Source of the DNA: Lineus longissimus
Lineage: Eukaryota > Nemertea > Pilidiophora > Heteronemertea > Lineidae
Length of the DNA stretch: 64,000 bases
Assembly: GCF_910592395.1 (NCBI RefSeq)
Contig: NC_088320.1
Location: 12,150,501-12,214,500 of the forward strand
Direction of reading: 5' to 3'
Of this stretch, positions 1 through 9,600 are shown one piece after another. The notes below the pieces were generated by a model that saw only the letters and a list, made by a program, of their open reading frames with translations, was not told where the DNA came from and searched no databases. Both the position numbers and the translations under genes were made by a program. Position 1 is the stretch's first letter. Every line of letters starts with the position of its first letter.

Positions 1-514
1 AATGAGGGTGTATACGCACCCTCAGTGACCACTATCATCTCAGGGGAGTATTGGGAGCAACAAGCATTTCTCCGCCACGGCCACGAAATCCGAGGTGGAA
101 TCCTCTGCCATCGGATCGAAACACCCCCAAAACTCACAGAGAAAGGAGAAAGAAAAGATTCCTCCTAAGAAGAAAGAAGAAACAAGATATCTACAAAGCA
201 CGTTTAATTCACAAAAAACTTGTCAATTGACATTCACAACATACATTTTAATCTATACACTGCGAAGGATTTTACCGGTGCATTGTAAATACTGACCGAG
301 AGCCGTATATACAGTAGTTGGTACCATATGGCAGAGTATTTTAGCTAGCGGGTGATAAATATCTGCGAATGACTTTTAGGACGATGAGCCTAAATACGTA
401 TACGCAACCATAAGGTAATTTACAGACGCATGAGAATCTGAATGAAAAACGATGCAAATTTTGACGAGGGACACTGGACCGAGCTGTCTTTTTTGAAGGG
501 CTAATAAAAGCTGT

Positions 515-1756
515 CTAAATTATGGCCGAAGGAAGATTATCAAAAACAGAGTATTTCTGATACGTAGCCTCAATTCTATTTGACACAGCTGTTGACGCGG
601 CTAGCCGAGTGGCAGTGACCGAGGCTTGCTTTAGGGAATCTTGTCTACTATAATATTTGTAGGAATCGTTCGTAAACCAACCAATGTGCTTCATTGCATC
701 TGTCGACTCGGAAGTGCCTGCCAACTCCATCGTGACCGCACAACCAGCTCTTACTCCATGCGGGGTTTCCCCGTCATAAATACCTAGAGTTGTGAGGTAG
801 GTCACGAAACGAGAATGCATTGTAGAGTAGGTTACGGGGCTATCAAGCACCTTCGAGGACGAAAAGGCCACTCTGAATAAGTAACCACAAGATAGATCTA
901 TACTGTGATCCTTGGCCCAATGGGTATATTCGGCAAAAGCAAAAAACTAGGCATATAATCTTTTCTTCACACACACTTAATACGAATGTGTTACACTTCC
1001 CATCTTTGCCACCTCTAATTGATTTTGTTAACACATGAGATACAACCAAACCAGAATTGTCGGGTAACAAGCGCACAGATTGACTTGGTAACCGCGCCAA
1101 ATCCGACACTCTGTCTCCCGCAAAAAATTGGATTTTCAGAAATGCTTGATCTCTGAGCAGAACAAATTGCTGTGATAACGACAAATCTGGCCTTGTGAGT
1201 TGATTTCCAATATAATTTGCTACCCTCCGGAGCTTCGAAAGAAACACAGGCTTCGCTTGCTTTGGCAATATCTGAGCCCTGGCCTGTTCTTCTGAGATTT
1301 GCTTGATGTAGGTTTTAATTTCAGGTGATTTTGCTGGATTACCTCGCTTCAAGATATTATCCCACGACTTACCACGTCCGCTTTGCTCAAAGATCGAAGC
1401 CATTTTCTGCAAAAGGTTAGAGACGGTGCCAGAAGCCAACCTAATGGGGCAGTTACATTGCATTTTACTTTTGTCACCCAGGAAGGGCATGATATGTCAT
1501 GTACCTTGGTTTTACCATCTTTATCTTTCCACACCAAAAATCGCTTAATATCTTGAACACCACAAGTAACTAGAGTAGGCGCTGATGGCAAAGAAGCGAG
1601 AAAAATCTCTAGCGCTCGCTGAATTGTACCTGCCCTTTTTGAAGCTTCTGAATTCTCTGAGAGTTTATCAAGCATCTGTAGGCGCGCGTCTATTTCTGAT
1701 AAGGAAGGGAGAGCCTTACCACCGCAAATACTTGTATTCTGTAAGAGATTTAACAA
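515..1756 (-). pseudogene. DIRS tyrosine recombinase, frameshifted
   Basis: Three overlapping frames (1756-1349, 1490-843, 871-515) together cover one recombinase. The first catalytic arginine region is visible in the middle frame (FAGDRVSDLARL). The C-terminal frame has the box II arginine (HGVRAG), a histidine followed by GW (KHIGW) and the nucleophile tyrosine region (SYKYYSR). These match the R..H-x-x-R..H/W..Y pattern of tyrosine recombinases, which in DIRS elements integrate a circular DNA intermediate. At least two frameshifts, near 1400 and 850, break the protein. Each surviving piece still reads as family-typical sequence, so decay is fairly recent or partly due to assembly error. 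Confidence 0.8.
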
Positions 1757-1766
1757 TCCTAATTAC

Positions 1767-3974
1767 TTAATCAAAGGATAACCTGTACACATACAGAGGC
1801 CATTGCAAACCGAAGGGGTCGTCTATAAAACCAACTTTAGACGGCACTCTTACTACATTTTGATCTTCCAAATGGCCCAAAGAGAAACCGTCAATAGAGT
1901 ATTGCTTCAACAGGGGAAAAGAGATAGCATGCTCTTGCGACATAACTACTACAATCGTGCATAAATGCACCTTCTGCTGTCGGAGCAACGATACTACCGG
2001 TAGAACTAATGATTGCGGAGGGAAAACGTACGGGTTTGCCTCCAAAGCAATGTCTTGGGCAAATACATTAATCCCCGCTGATTTTGGTGACGGACAAGGA
2101 GTAAAATGCTTTAAAGAGCTACCGCAGGATGCGCGCATGGCATTCGAATCTAGGGCCATGAGGTCCACCGAATGCGGGCCAAATTTTCCCTCTACTTGCG
2201 CCCAAGCCCATTCTGACAACATTACGTCATTTGGATCAATTGACCTGGATGGCTTATCTGCAGGGTTTTGGGCAGAAGGGATATAAGAGAGCTTGAGACA
2301 AATGTTGGACTGAAAGACGAACTGAAATATTTGCTTTATGATATCATTTAGGTTCGATGATTTAGAACCCTGGTTAGCCCACGCGCAGACTAAAGCCATG
2401 CTATCTGTGAGAACATCAATTCTGTGATCTTTGACAGACGGGCCTAAAGCCTGCAAGGAATGGAGGAGAGCACCCGCCTCCTTTAAGTGAATCGGGCGAC
2501 GATCATTTGAGTCCCAGAAATCAGACGTAGAGATACCTTTGGCGTCACCCTGAGTAACTACAGCCGCGTATTTATAAAGGGAGGCATCCGTCGCAAACAC
2601 TATTTGTTTATGAAACTCCGGGCGCCAGGGATGACAACTATTCCAATCATCCAAAAAACGCCAATGGAGGATCTCAGTTTTCAATTTTCCAGACATTGAA
2701 ACCGGCTTACTATTCCTCAATGCGCGCGAGATTGCCGAGTTCACTTCCCTTGTATACAAACTTGCCGCCGGAACTGCTATCAGCATAGAGATGCATTTTC
2801 CCGCAAAACGTTGCAAAGTTTTGACATCTACTTCTTTAGAGGCGAGGATTTGCTCAAGAAGATCAATAAACTTTCTTTTCTTGTCTTCCGGCAAAATGTA
2901 CGCCATTCTAATTGAATCAACTATAAAGCCTAGATGCCCAAGAAAGGTTGCCATGACAACATTTATTTTGCTGAGTGCAAATGTATAGCCAAGCCTAGTG
3001 AGGAGTTGCAGCAAGGCATACCTGACGTTTTCAATAGGAATAGAATGCTTAGACGAGGCAGCAATTGATTCTGCCGCCCAACGGTCGTCAATATACAGCG
3101 TATTCTTTATCCCAAAATGCCTCAAATAATGAGTCGCAACTATTCCAATAGACTGGTATACATACGCGGATTCCTTCCATCCAAAAGGAAGCGTGGTCGG
3201 GACCATTAGGTACCCCGCAAACTGGATTCCAAAATATGTTCTGCTTCCAGCAGTAAGAAAGACGTGATCATAACCAGATTTTTCATCTGTGGAGATCATC
3301 TTTGCCCCTTGGTCTACAAGCCTGAAAACATGGTTTAAAGTTTCCAGACTGAAAGAACAACTTTTCATCCATAAATTTAGGAAACGATCGTCATGACATA
3401 GGCGAGGCTTTGTTGGCTCTACCGTAAGAGGCATAATGATGCTTGGAAGCTGAACGTCCCCCACTTTACCAAGAAGCTGCAGAGAACCATTTTCTAATCT
3501 ACGTGTTAATTCCTTTGATATGAACTCTCCAAACTTTGCACAACTCTTTGAATTTTTAAAGTAACGAGAGGGAGGCTTTTCAGAATGAAAATTCTCCCCT
3601 TTAAAGCTTCCGTTAAATGGCACCCAAAAATCGTTAATGTCCACACCATGTTCTATCCATTTTCTAACTTTTCCAACAGCGGGAACAGTCGGTTCTACAA
3701 TCGAAATGATTTCATCCCATTCAACCATAAAATCATGCAACTGACCAGGTACGAAAAAATCCGGGTTTCTCAACGGCAAGGCAGCTATATCATATGATTC
3801 ATCGCGTAGCATAATATCTTCAAATCGCGGGCAATTGTTGCGGGCCGGGAATTGAGCCTCTTGTCCCTCTACCGTCGTCCAAACTGGGGTTCGTGTATGG
3901 GAAGATATGGAAAGGGGATCAAAATCCACCTCATATTCCCAATCTGGGATAGCAAACCCCAAAATGGCCTGCAA
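1767..3974 (-). CDS. DIRS reverse transcriptase-RNase H polyprotein
   Basis: This is an open frame of 735 residues. The reverse transcriptase has an aspartate motif (STDEKSGYDHVFL), the PFGW-containing finger region and the YIDD active-site box. RNase H follows with FATDASLYKYAAVV, a glutamate in LKEAGALLHSLQ and an aspartate in DVLTDSMALVCAW. The tail after RNase H (FGPHSVDLMA..., then FTPCPSPKSAG and NPYVFPP) is the conserved extension seen in DIRS-type RT-RH proteins. A splice-acceptor-like TTTTGCAG sits close to the start codon, so the mature start may differ. It is the only intact large frame of the element. Confidence 0.88.
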   Translation of the reverse strand: MQAILGFAIPDWEYEVDFDPLSISSHTRTPVWTTVEGQEAQFPARNNCPRFEDIMLRDESYDIAALPLRNPDFFVPGQLHDFMVEWDEIISIVEPTVPAVGKVRKWIEHGVDINDFWVPFNGSFKGENFHSEKPPSRYFKNSKSCAKFGEFISKELTRRLENGSLQLLGKVGDVQLPSIIMPLTVEPTKPRLCHDDRFLNLWMKSCSFSLETLNHVFRLVDQGAKMISTDEKSGYDHVFLTAGSRTYFGIQFAGYLMVPTTLPFGWKESAYVYQSIGIVATHYLRHFGIKNTLYIDDRWAAESIAASSKHSIPIENVRYALLQLLTRLGYTFALSKINVVMATFLGHLGFIVDSIRMAYILPEDKKRKFIDLLEQILASKEVDVKTLQRFAGKCISMLIAVPAASLYTREVNSAISRALRNSKPVSMSGKLKTEILHWRFLDDWNSCHPWRPEFHKQIVFATDASLYKYAAVVTQGDAKGISTSDFWDSNDRRPIHLKEAGALLHSLQALGPSVKDHRIDVLTDSMALVCAWANQGSKSSNLNDIIKQIFQFVFQSNICLKLSYIPSAQNPADKPSRSIDPNDVMLSEWAWAQVEGKFGPHSVDLMALDSNAMRASCGSSLKHFTPCPSPKSAGINVFAQDIALEANPYVFPPQSLVLPVVSLLRQQKVHLCTIVVVMSQEHAISFPLLKQYSIDGFSLGHLEDQNVVRVPSKVGFIDDPFGLQWPLYVYRLSFD

Positions 3975-4082
3975 AATGATACAAGCTCAACTTAGGATTT
4001 AGAAGGACAAAAGGCTCAACTCCCGACCCACGTGAAACCGAGGTTCCACTAGGACAGTTTATCCCGGGTCAAGAGAAGGAGC

Positions 4083-4801
4083 CTAGTTATTACCCAAATG
4101 CTTAACGGCCTTCATTTTATCGCAATCTCTAATGAAATGGTCATTTGAATTGCAGAAAAAGCATGCCATAGCGCCTCGACCTCCATACCCCCCACCACGA
4201 CCTCTTGAGCGCCTTGCGTTTGAATATGAACCTCTGCCATAAGCACCTCTGTAAGAGTTACCCCCAAAAAGGGGGCCAAGGGCTTGGGAAATTGAGGCCA
4301 ATGCCGATAGCTCCGGGTATAAATTTGTAAGCGGAGAAGGTGCAGAAACTCTAGGAGGGGGGGGGGGGATGGAGATCTCTTAAGCTTTGGCGGCGAAACG
4401 GCAGCGGTTTCCTTCAAACATTTACTTAAGGCTTTCGAAACTATATCTGCTTCACCTCCGCCAACAACGGTGAGCGCTAACTTAGCCAAATCTACTCTGC
4501 CTTGGTTTCTTTTTGCCTGACGGTATAGATCGTCGAAAATTGGCGCATCTTTGTCATTAACCGAGTTTGCCTCAGTAGCTAACTCATCAAGATACAAAAG
4601 AATCAAACTCTCATTGGGCTCGTCCTGAGAGGCCAGGGAACGCACCTTTTCCCTCGCCCTTGCTACTTCCGATCGGTTTTCAATTCTAGGCTTCTTAGGA
4701 GGTTGCGGACAAGCTGGGGCGCTTGCAGCACTCTCTTCTACTGTAAGTACCTCCGGTTTCTGAAAAAAGGAAAAGGCTAGTATTGAAACCCTTTTATACA
4801 A
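4083..4801 (-). pseudogene. DIRS gag-like protein with CCHC zinc knuckle, frameshifted
   Basis: Two overlapping frames (4801-4112 and 4301-4083) form one gag-like product. The N-terminal part is charged and proline-rich. The C-terminal part is Gly/Arg/Tyr-rich and ends in a CCHC zinc knuckle (CFFCNSNDHFIRDC, spacing C-x2-C-x4-H-x4-C), typical of nucleic-acid-binding Gag. The frame change falls at a run of 12 C on the coding strand (4357-4368), a classic slippage or sequencing-error site. An acceptor-like polypyrimidine tract plus CAG ends at 4760, so the 5-prime part of the first frame may be intronic. Confidence 0.65.
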
Positions 4802-5016
4802 AGCTTGACCGAAACGAGAGAACTATCCTATACACTTAAGCAAACCATGCTGGAATCAAGACGTACATACAACCCAAAATATGCAAATGAAGTTTTCTCT
4901 GAGGAAACTGCAATTTTACTAGGGTGAGAAATGCAAGCGACACTCTCATGTTAGCATGAAGACTCCAATAGGTATAAAAACTTCAAACGTCATATAACGA
5001 ACGAATAGATATTACG

Positions 5017-5334
5017 TTAAAAATAGCATTTACCTTTAAAACCTGAGCAGAAGGCTGACCGAACTCGTTTGCCACAATGCAGAAGCAGGCATAATGCTTC
5101 GAAGTCGGCTTCCCAACTCACGAGTTTGAGTATTGACACTGAATCCTCTCCAGTTATTGTCTTGAACTCCCTTGCTATCTCCGACGGGGAAAGCGCAGAC
5201 AACGGCTCACCAGCGACGTGGGCGAACTCTTTTGGCGGGCATGCCGGATTCACTACCGCTAACTTTTTGATGAGGGGGAGAAAGTTTCTCCCCACCAAGG
5301 AGTGCCTTCTTTTCAACACCGTCGGCTGCACCAT
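5017..5334 (-). CDS. Possible 5-prime gag exon of the DIRS-like element
   Basis: An ORF of 105 residues lies upstream of the zinc-knuckle frame on the same strand. Near its 3-prime end a good donor (AAAG|GTAAAT, exon end 5034) faces the acceptor ending at 4760, suggesting a 274-bp intron. Joining them does not keep the reading frame as it stands: the donor leaves one extra base while the acceptor exon needs phase 0. Either the splice is different or the copy is broken. No domain is recognised. Confidence 0.35.
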   Translation of the reverse strand: MVQPTVLKRRHSLVGRNFLPLIKKLAVVNPACPPKEFAHVAGEPLSALSPSEIAREFKTITGEDSVSILKLVSWEADFEALCLLLHCGKRVRSAFCSGFKGKCYF

Positions 5335-6018
5335 CTAATGATAGAAACATATAAACATAAATGAAGGTATAGCAGACAACAGCTTGCAACAATTCTGCAA
5401 CGCTGCGCACAGGCACCGCTTTCTACCCCCCGACGTAAATTTCCAGAGACTTCACTCAACGCATACGTCAAAACGCCACTAACCCAAACCAGCATGCTGC
5501 CCCAGCCCGAAGGCTCGCAAGGCTATTGCCCCAGCCCGAAGGCTCGCAAGGCTATTGCCCCAGCCCGTAGGCTCGCAAGGCTATTGCCCCAGCCCGAAGG
5601 CTCCCAAGGCTGGCCCCAGCTCAAGGCTCGCAAGGCTACACACTGCCCCAGCACATAGGCTCGCATGGCAGAAAGACACATAGAGACATTCACAATATAC
5701 ATGCCACGAAAATACGAATAAAATCGGGAAAGACAAGAAAATATACAAATGGACAAATTGGACAACAAGAACCGACATAGGCATCGCCGACTAGACTAGA
5801 AACGAAATGCACAGGAAGATGCACAGCGCCTGCCTAAAATATAGGCCAAAAAGGCGTAGCCCGCTCAAACACCGAGCCTGCAGAAATCGGAATAATAGAG
5901 AATACGAGAGTCTTACCATGAATTGAAGGGGAAATACCAAGCGCAATGAGGCGCAAATGCCAAGTGCTCGAATAGGCCAGGGTCTGGTGCTTTTATACCT
6001 TCTTCGATAATAGAGTTC
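5335..6018. other. Non-coding 5-prime region of the DIRS-like element
   Basis: Apart from the 29-bp minisatellite reported separately, this stretch has no supportable gene. It presumably holds the leader of the minus-strand element. Short ORFs here are translations of the minisatellite. Confidence 0.4.
5499..5670. repeat. 29-bp minisatellite, about six units
   Basis: Units begin GCCCCAGCCCGAAGGCTCGC and recur every 29 bp. The first three are nearly identical and the last three are diverged and slightly shorter. It lies in the untranslated leader side of the DIRS-like element. Confidence 0.9.
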
Positions 6019-6230
6019 AATGAGGGTGTATACGAACCACTCCCCCTCGAGCCATTAACCTCTTTTCAACAACCAGTGTTAATGGTGCTGGAAAACCTGA
6101 ATTACTACCTGGAATAATTATATTGTAAAAAATCGCACTCTTGGACGTAACTGGTCGCCTTGGATCGAATTCTGTTCATTTTAGTTACTCATATTCATTA
6201 AGACGTATGACTATAGATCTTTGCAGTTAG

Positions 6231-6730
6231 GGGTATACTCCGGCCACTAACTGTATTCCTTCTAGGCCAGCCAACGAATTCACCCTCCTTGTTTGGATAG
6301 AGAACAACATGAAAAAGCTGGCTGGAAAGGATACCAGTAACCTCATTTAGCCACTCCCACTAGTAATAAATTTGTTTTTGATTTTAACCACATTTTTTTC
6401 CTCGTTACCATGGTTACCGATTTCGTACATATTTAGAAACGTCCCATTCACCTCGTGTGTTTTACGAAATTGATCGTGTTTTTTGTCAGCTTCAACTATT
6501 AGGTAATTTTTCCCAAGGGAATAGGCTTTCGTTAGATTGATACCTGAACCATACGTCATTGAAGACGTCCATCTTTGTTTTGTCGCCGATGAGAGTTGTA
6601 AATGGGTTGATCCTATTAGTAGTAAGAGCATAAAGATTGTGTTTACTCGAAAAGTCCTGAGAGTAGATTCGGTGGTTTTGAATTTGAATTGGTACAGTAG
6701 TTTTTCTGTGATTTTATATGTGACAGTCAA
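6231..6730 (-). pseudogene. Broken paralogue of the uncharacterised gene at 18037-19143
   Basis: The minus-strand frame 6730-6347 aligns with the C-terminal third of the protein at 18037-19143. Shared motifs are a lysine/tyrosine strand (GKNYLIVEAD against GNKYLIVKSD), a MYEI/VYEI strand and the segment KIKNKFITSGSG against KTKNKLISSGSG. In the intact paralogue a glutamine follows this; here the codon is TAA (6347-6349). Beyond it homology continues at DNA level to about 6231, including the GGTGAATTCGTTxGCTGGCC segment, but in a shifted frame. It is therefore a nonsense- and frameshift-disabled copy. No known domain is recognised. Confidence 0.7.
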
Positions 6731-6792
6731 CAGTCAACCGGAGTGTTCAGGAAATTACAGTTCCGATGTTCTTCATGAATGCTTTGTATCAT

Positions 6793-7146
6793 CTAATACG
6801 AAAAATAGCGCCTTTGGTTTGTTCTGCGGTTAGCTAGGAAAAAAAGAAAAAATGTGCTACCCAACAACTTCTTCTTCTCGAGCGTCTTGACATTGGATGT
6901 TTCATAGTGTGCCAGTTGTACAGGCCATGTTATTTTGCCGACTGACTCATGTTTTGACGCAGAGTCTAGGTCAGCTACCGTGTTGTAACAGTGTCCAGAA
7001 ACACTGTTTGTTATATTTTTGGACTCTACCATTCTAGGCCTCAGAGCATACATTTTTGGATCAGACATGTGGTTAATATTTACGTGAGCCAAGCTGGTGT
7101 CAGTTAAGGTTAGCAAACCTGCGATTACTGCATTAAACGACAACAT
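6793..7146 (-). CDS. Short ORF with signal-peptide-like N-terminus
   Basis: A 117-residue frame directly upstream, in transcription order, of the broken paralogue. It starts with a hydrophobic stretch (LSFNAVIAGLLTLTDTSLA) resembling a secretion signal. The downstream part is polar and shows no convincing match to the N-terminus of the protein at 18037-19143. It could be an upstream exon of the same broken gene or an unrelated ORF. The last residues are lysine/phenylalanine-rich, from a poly-A/T tract, and probably not real coding. Confidence 0.3.
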   Translation of the reverse strand: MLSFNAVIAGLLTLTDTSLAHVNINHMSDPKMYALRPRMVESKNITNSVSGHCYNTVADLDSASKHESVGKITWPVQLAHYETSNVKTLEKKKLLGSTFFLFFLANRRTNQRRYFSY

Positions 7147-7563
7147 ATTGTGTCGAACACGAGTGTATCATCCCATGCTAGCATTTTGTGATTGGTCCTT
7201 TCCGATGATCTGATGACACGTTTTACTCCCGAAGGGTAACATATGGGCACAAACTAGGAAACGTGGCTTTTTCTCTTCGACCATCCTAGCAATGGACGCA
7301 TATCAGGGACGCGGGTAATTTCTACGGTAATCCATAATTTCCGATTATTCCTCAGCTACATGTATGTGAGGCTGAAGGCTAAATTGTCTATAGCCAGGCA
7401 TGAAAATCATGTTCCCCCGTTCCTGATATGGCCTCATAGCCAAGGTAGGTCATATCCCGCCTGCGCTTCTATCCACTAATTAGGCCTATTGGGTTGTTCT
7501 ATATTCTATCAAGTTAATCCCCCTCTCTGTAAAATTATCCGGACAAAATCATGAAACATATAT
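7147..7563. other. Intergenic, nothing recognised
   Basis: No ORF with family signal, no RNA gene and no clear repeat in this stretch, which runs up to the left end of the 7.9 kb element. Confidence 0.5.
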
Positions 7564-7630
7564 CCAGAAGTATTAAGGTAGCAGGAAGGGTTGGGCGTTT
7601 GTGGTTTCTGAGTCTGAGGGGGTTGGTGTC

Positions 7631-7692
7631 TGTTGACTGTGCTTTAAGAGAGACTAGGCATGGCGCCAGTCTCTCTTAAAGCACAGTCAACA
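7631..7692. repeat. Perfect 25-bp-arm palindrome near the element 5-prime end
   Basis: Arms at 7631-7655 and 7668-7692 are exact reverse complements, separated by 12 bp. The same palindrome exists in copy 2 (40612-40636 and 40649-40673) with an altered spacer, so the pairing is preserved between copies. Confidence 0.95.
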
Positions 7693-8062
7693 GGCATTTG
7701 GTCTCAGTATTTGGGTTTTGATTGCCATGACTGTACCCCTGTAAAAGTCAGAGGAGGAGAAGTTTGGAATGATGAAAGAAGAAGAAATGTTATTATTGAG
7801 GAAAGCAAAATTTATTATGAGACTAGAAGGCAGTGTCCTGACTTGATTATTTTGAAAATGGCGGTCTGAACACATTAAAAGATGGAACATGGCATTTTAT
7901 CGACTTTGAAGTGTTCCGCAGTTAAAGGGAGACTATAGGCAGCAGCTAGGTAGGCAAGATAAAGTCATACAAATTTGCCAATAGGGGTCAGTCATATCTC
8001 TAGGCATGGCGCCAGTCTCTCTTAAAGCACAGTCAACAGGCATTTGGTCTTAGTATTTGGGT
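7656..8062. repeat. About 60-bp direct repeat bracketing a 290-bp segment
   Basis: The right palindrome arm plus its downstream flank (AGGCATGGCGCC..., through GGCATTTGGTCT) at 7656-7715 recurs at 8003-8062. The same arrangement is found in copy 2 (about 40243-40300 and 40594-40655), so it predates the split of the two copies. Confidence 0.85.
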
Positions 8063-8212
8063 AAGTACAGAATCAAGGCAGCTCAGAGAGCAATGATTGA
8101 ACGATGCTGTGGACAAGTCCAAGGATACTGCATCAGTCACGACCAACTTCTCATCAGAAAGCGTCACCACCAGCATATTCAATGTTCAGTTCCAACCTGT
8201 ACCAGTCCAATG

Positions 8213-8350
8213 CACACCTGTCATGGTCAGCAGTGGTCAGCTTAGCGCGATATGGAACATTCTTCCGAAACTCAAGCGAGGGAAGTCTGCTCATTAGCCT
8301 ATCTTGCGCACTGCTCCTTCTTGTCAAACATCGTAGTGAAATCGTGGTAC
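8213..8350. repeat. 140-bp module repeated at 10371-10510
   Basis: A segment from GCACACCTGTCATGGTCAGC to the sequence ending GTAGTGAAATCGT is repeated in direct orientation at 10371-10510 within the element, and both copies also exist in copy 2. Short ORFs cross it on both strands (8104-8511 plus, 8583-8299 minus). Between element copies these ORFs differ mainly by amino-acid-changing substitutions, so I see no sign of protein-level constraint. Confidence 0.85.
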
Positions 8351-8584
8351 AGTGGGGCGTCCTCGAGGATTGCAGCTGGTCGGACAGACGTGAGGTGGAA
8401 TGTGGGCGCCTGCACTTCTTCGTTGATGTGCGATGGCAGATAGCACAGTTGTTGCGCTGCATGACAGCTGAAAGTGAATGTGATATCATAGAACTGAGGC
8501 GTTTGCAATGAGACTATAGGTGAAGTAGAAGCAAGGAGTAAAATGGGCCATCTTCCAGTGACTAATATACAGAGTAAGGGCACT

Positions 8585-9600
8585 GGGTGTTGTTAGATTC
8601 AGCATTGAATGTATTCCTCGTACAAGCGTGAATAGTGTGGACATACAGTGAGAGGTGAGAGACCCCTATTGACTACTTCTTGTAACTTTATCTTGGATAT
8701 TATATTAGTATTGAACTTCTAGCCATGGAATATGAAGAAATTGAAGTTGTAGGCATGGAATATGAAAAATTATTCAACGGTGAAAGACAATAGGGCCGTT
8801 TAGACGACGCGAAAAAATCCGGATGCGTCCCGAATCCGGATTAATTTTTCGTCGTGTAAACGCAAAAAGATCCGGATCAATGTGGTTGCATCCGGACTAA
8901 AAAGGTACCATCGCCTTGGGTGGTTTTAATCCGGATTCATCCAGATTCGATCCGAATGCGGTCTTTTCGCCTGTCGTCTAAACGGCCCTATTATTCCATG
9001 AGGCTTTGCCGTGATCGCAAAGGACGCGACGCGATTGGTTCATATGCTAATGAGGTATGATAATGATAATTACCTCTATAATGCTACTTGGATAGCGACT
9101 GTGTCGTTGATTGCAACAGTGGTCTATGTCAATGTGTGCCTGTAATGTCAATGAAGTATGATGAGGTGATGACGATAGTGCAATTATTAAATATTGGCAA
9201 GAGATCATACTACAACATAGGTCTTGTTTTTGACAGATGACTGTGCGACATTCCCATTGGGTCTTGTTAGAGTCAGCGCTGCATGTATTCCTTGTACAAG
9301 CTTGAATAGTTGTGACGGACTTTGAGGGGTGAGAGACCCCTATCGGCTACTTCGGCTAACTTTATCTTGCCTACCTAGCTGCTAGCAATAGTGCCCCTTT
9401 ATCAGGACTGAAACCCACTGTGCGGGGCTAAGAAATTACCTTTATAATCCTAGTTGGATAACCACTGTGTAGATGATTTGAAGAGTGCTCTGTGGATGTG
9501 TGCCTGTAATGTCAATGAAAGTATGATGAGGTGATGACGATAGTGGAATGACGAAATATTGGAAAGAGATCTATGCCTAGAAGAACATATGTCCTGTTTT
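8585..9600. repeat. Diverged tandem duplication inside copy 1 of the element
   Basis: 8585-8697 matches 9255-9370 (around TGTATTCCTxGTACAAGC and GTGAGAGACCCCTAT), and 9063-9230 matches 9432-9600 (around GTGTGCCTGTAATGTCAATG). Copy 2 has a single version. The duplication explains most of the roughly 700 bp excess of copy 1 in this part, together with the MITE at 8791-8990. Confidence 0.75.
8791..8990. mobile_element. 200-bp MITE with TA target duplication
   Basis: Terminal inverted repeats begin GGGCCGTTTAGACGAC on both sides (then GCGAAAA, with a 2-bp indel) and are flanked by TA on each side, as in Tc1/mariner-type or similar TA-inserting elements. The interior contains several ATCCGGAT-like motifs. 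It is absent from element copy 2, so it inserted after the copies diverged or in the duplicated segment only. Confidence 0.9.

Larger units (their letters stand above)
1..6034 (-). mobile_element. DIRS-like tyrosine-recombinase retrotransposon, decayed
   Basis: Read on the minus strand the order is a gag-like region (5334-4083), reverse transcriptase-RNase H (3974-1767) and a tyrosine recombinase (1756-515). A reverse transcriptase combined with a tyrosine recombinase instead of a DDE integrase defines the DIRS order. A 16-bp direct repeat (AATGAGGGTGTATACG) lies at 1-16 and 6019-6034, and the left copy opens into a near-palindrome (GAGGGTG..CACCCTC, 5-24), which fits a terminal recombination site. 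The window starts at or inside the left terminus, so the repeat architecture (split direct versus inverted) cannot be settled. Frameshifts in gag and recombinase mean the copy is not autonomous. Confidence 0.82.

Noticed and set aside
8104-8583. Overlapping 135- and 94-residue frames in both element copies
   Set aside because: Differences between copies are mostly amino-acid changing in both frames, so there is no sign of coding constraint.
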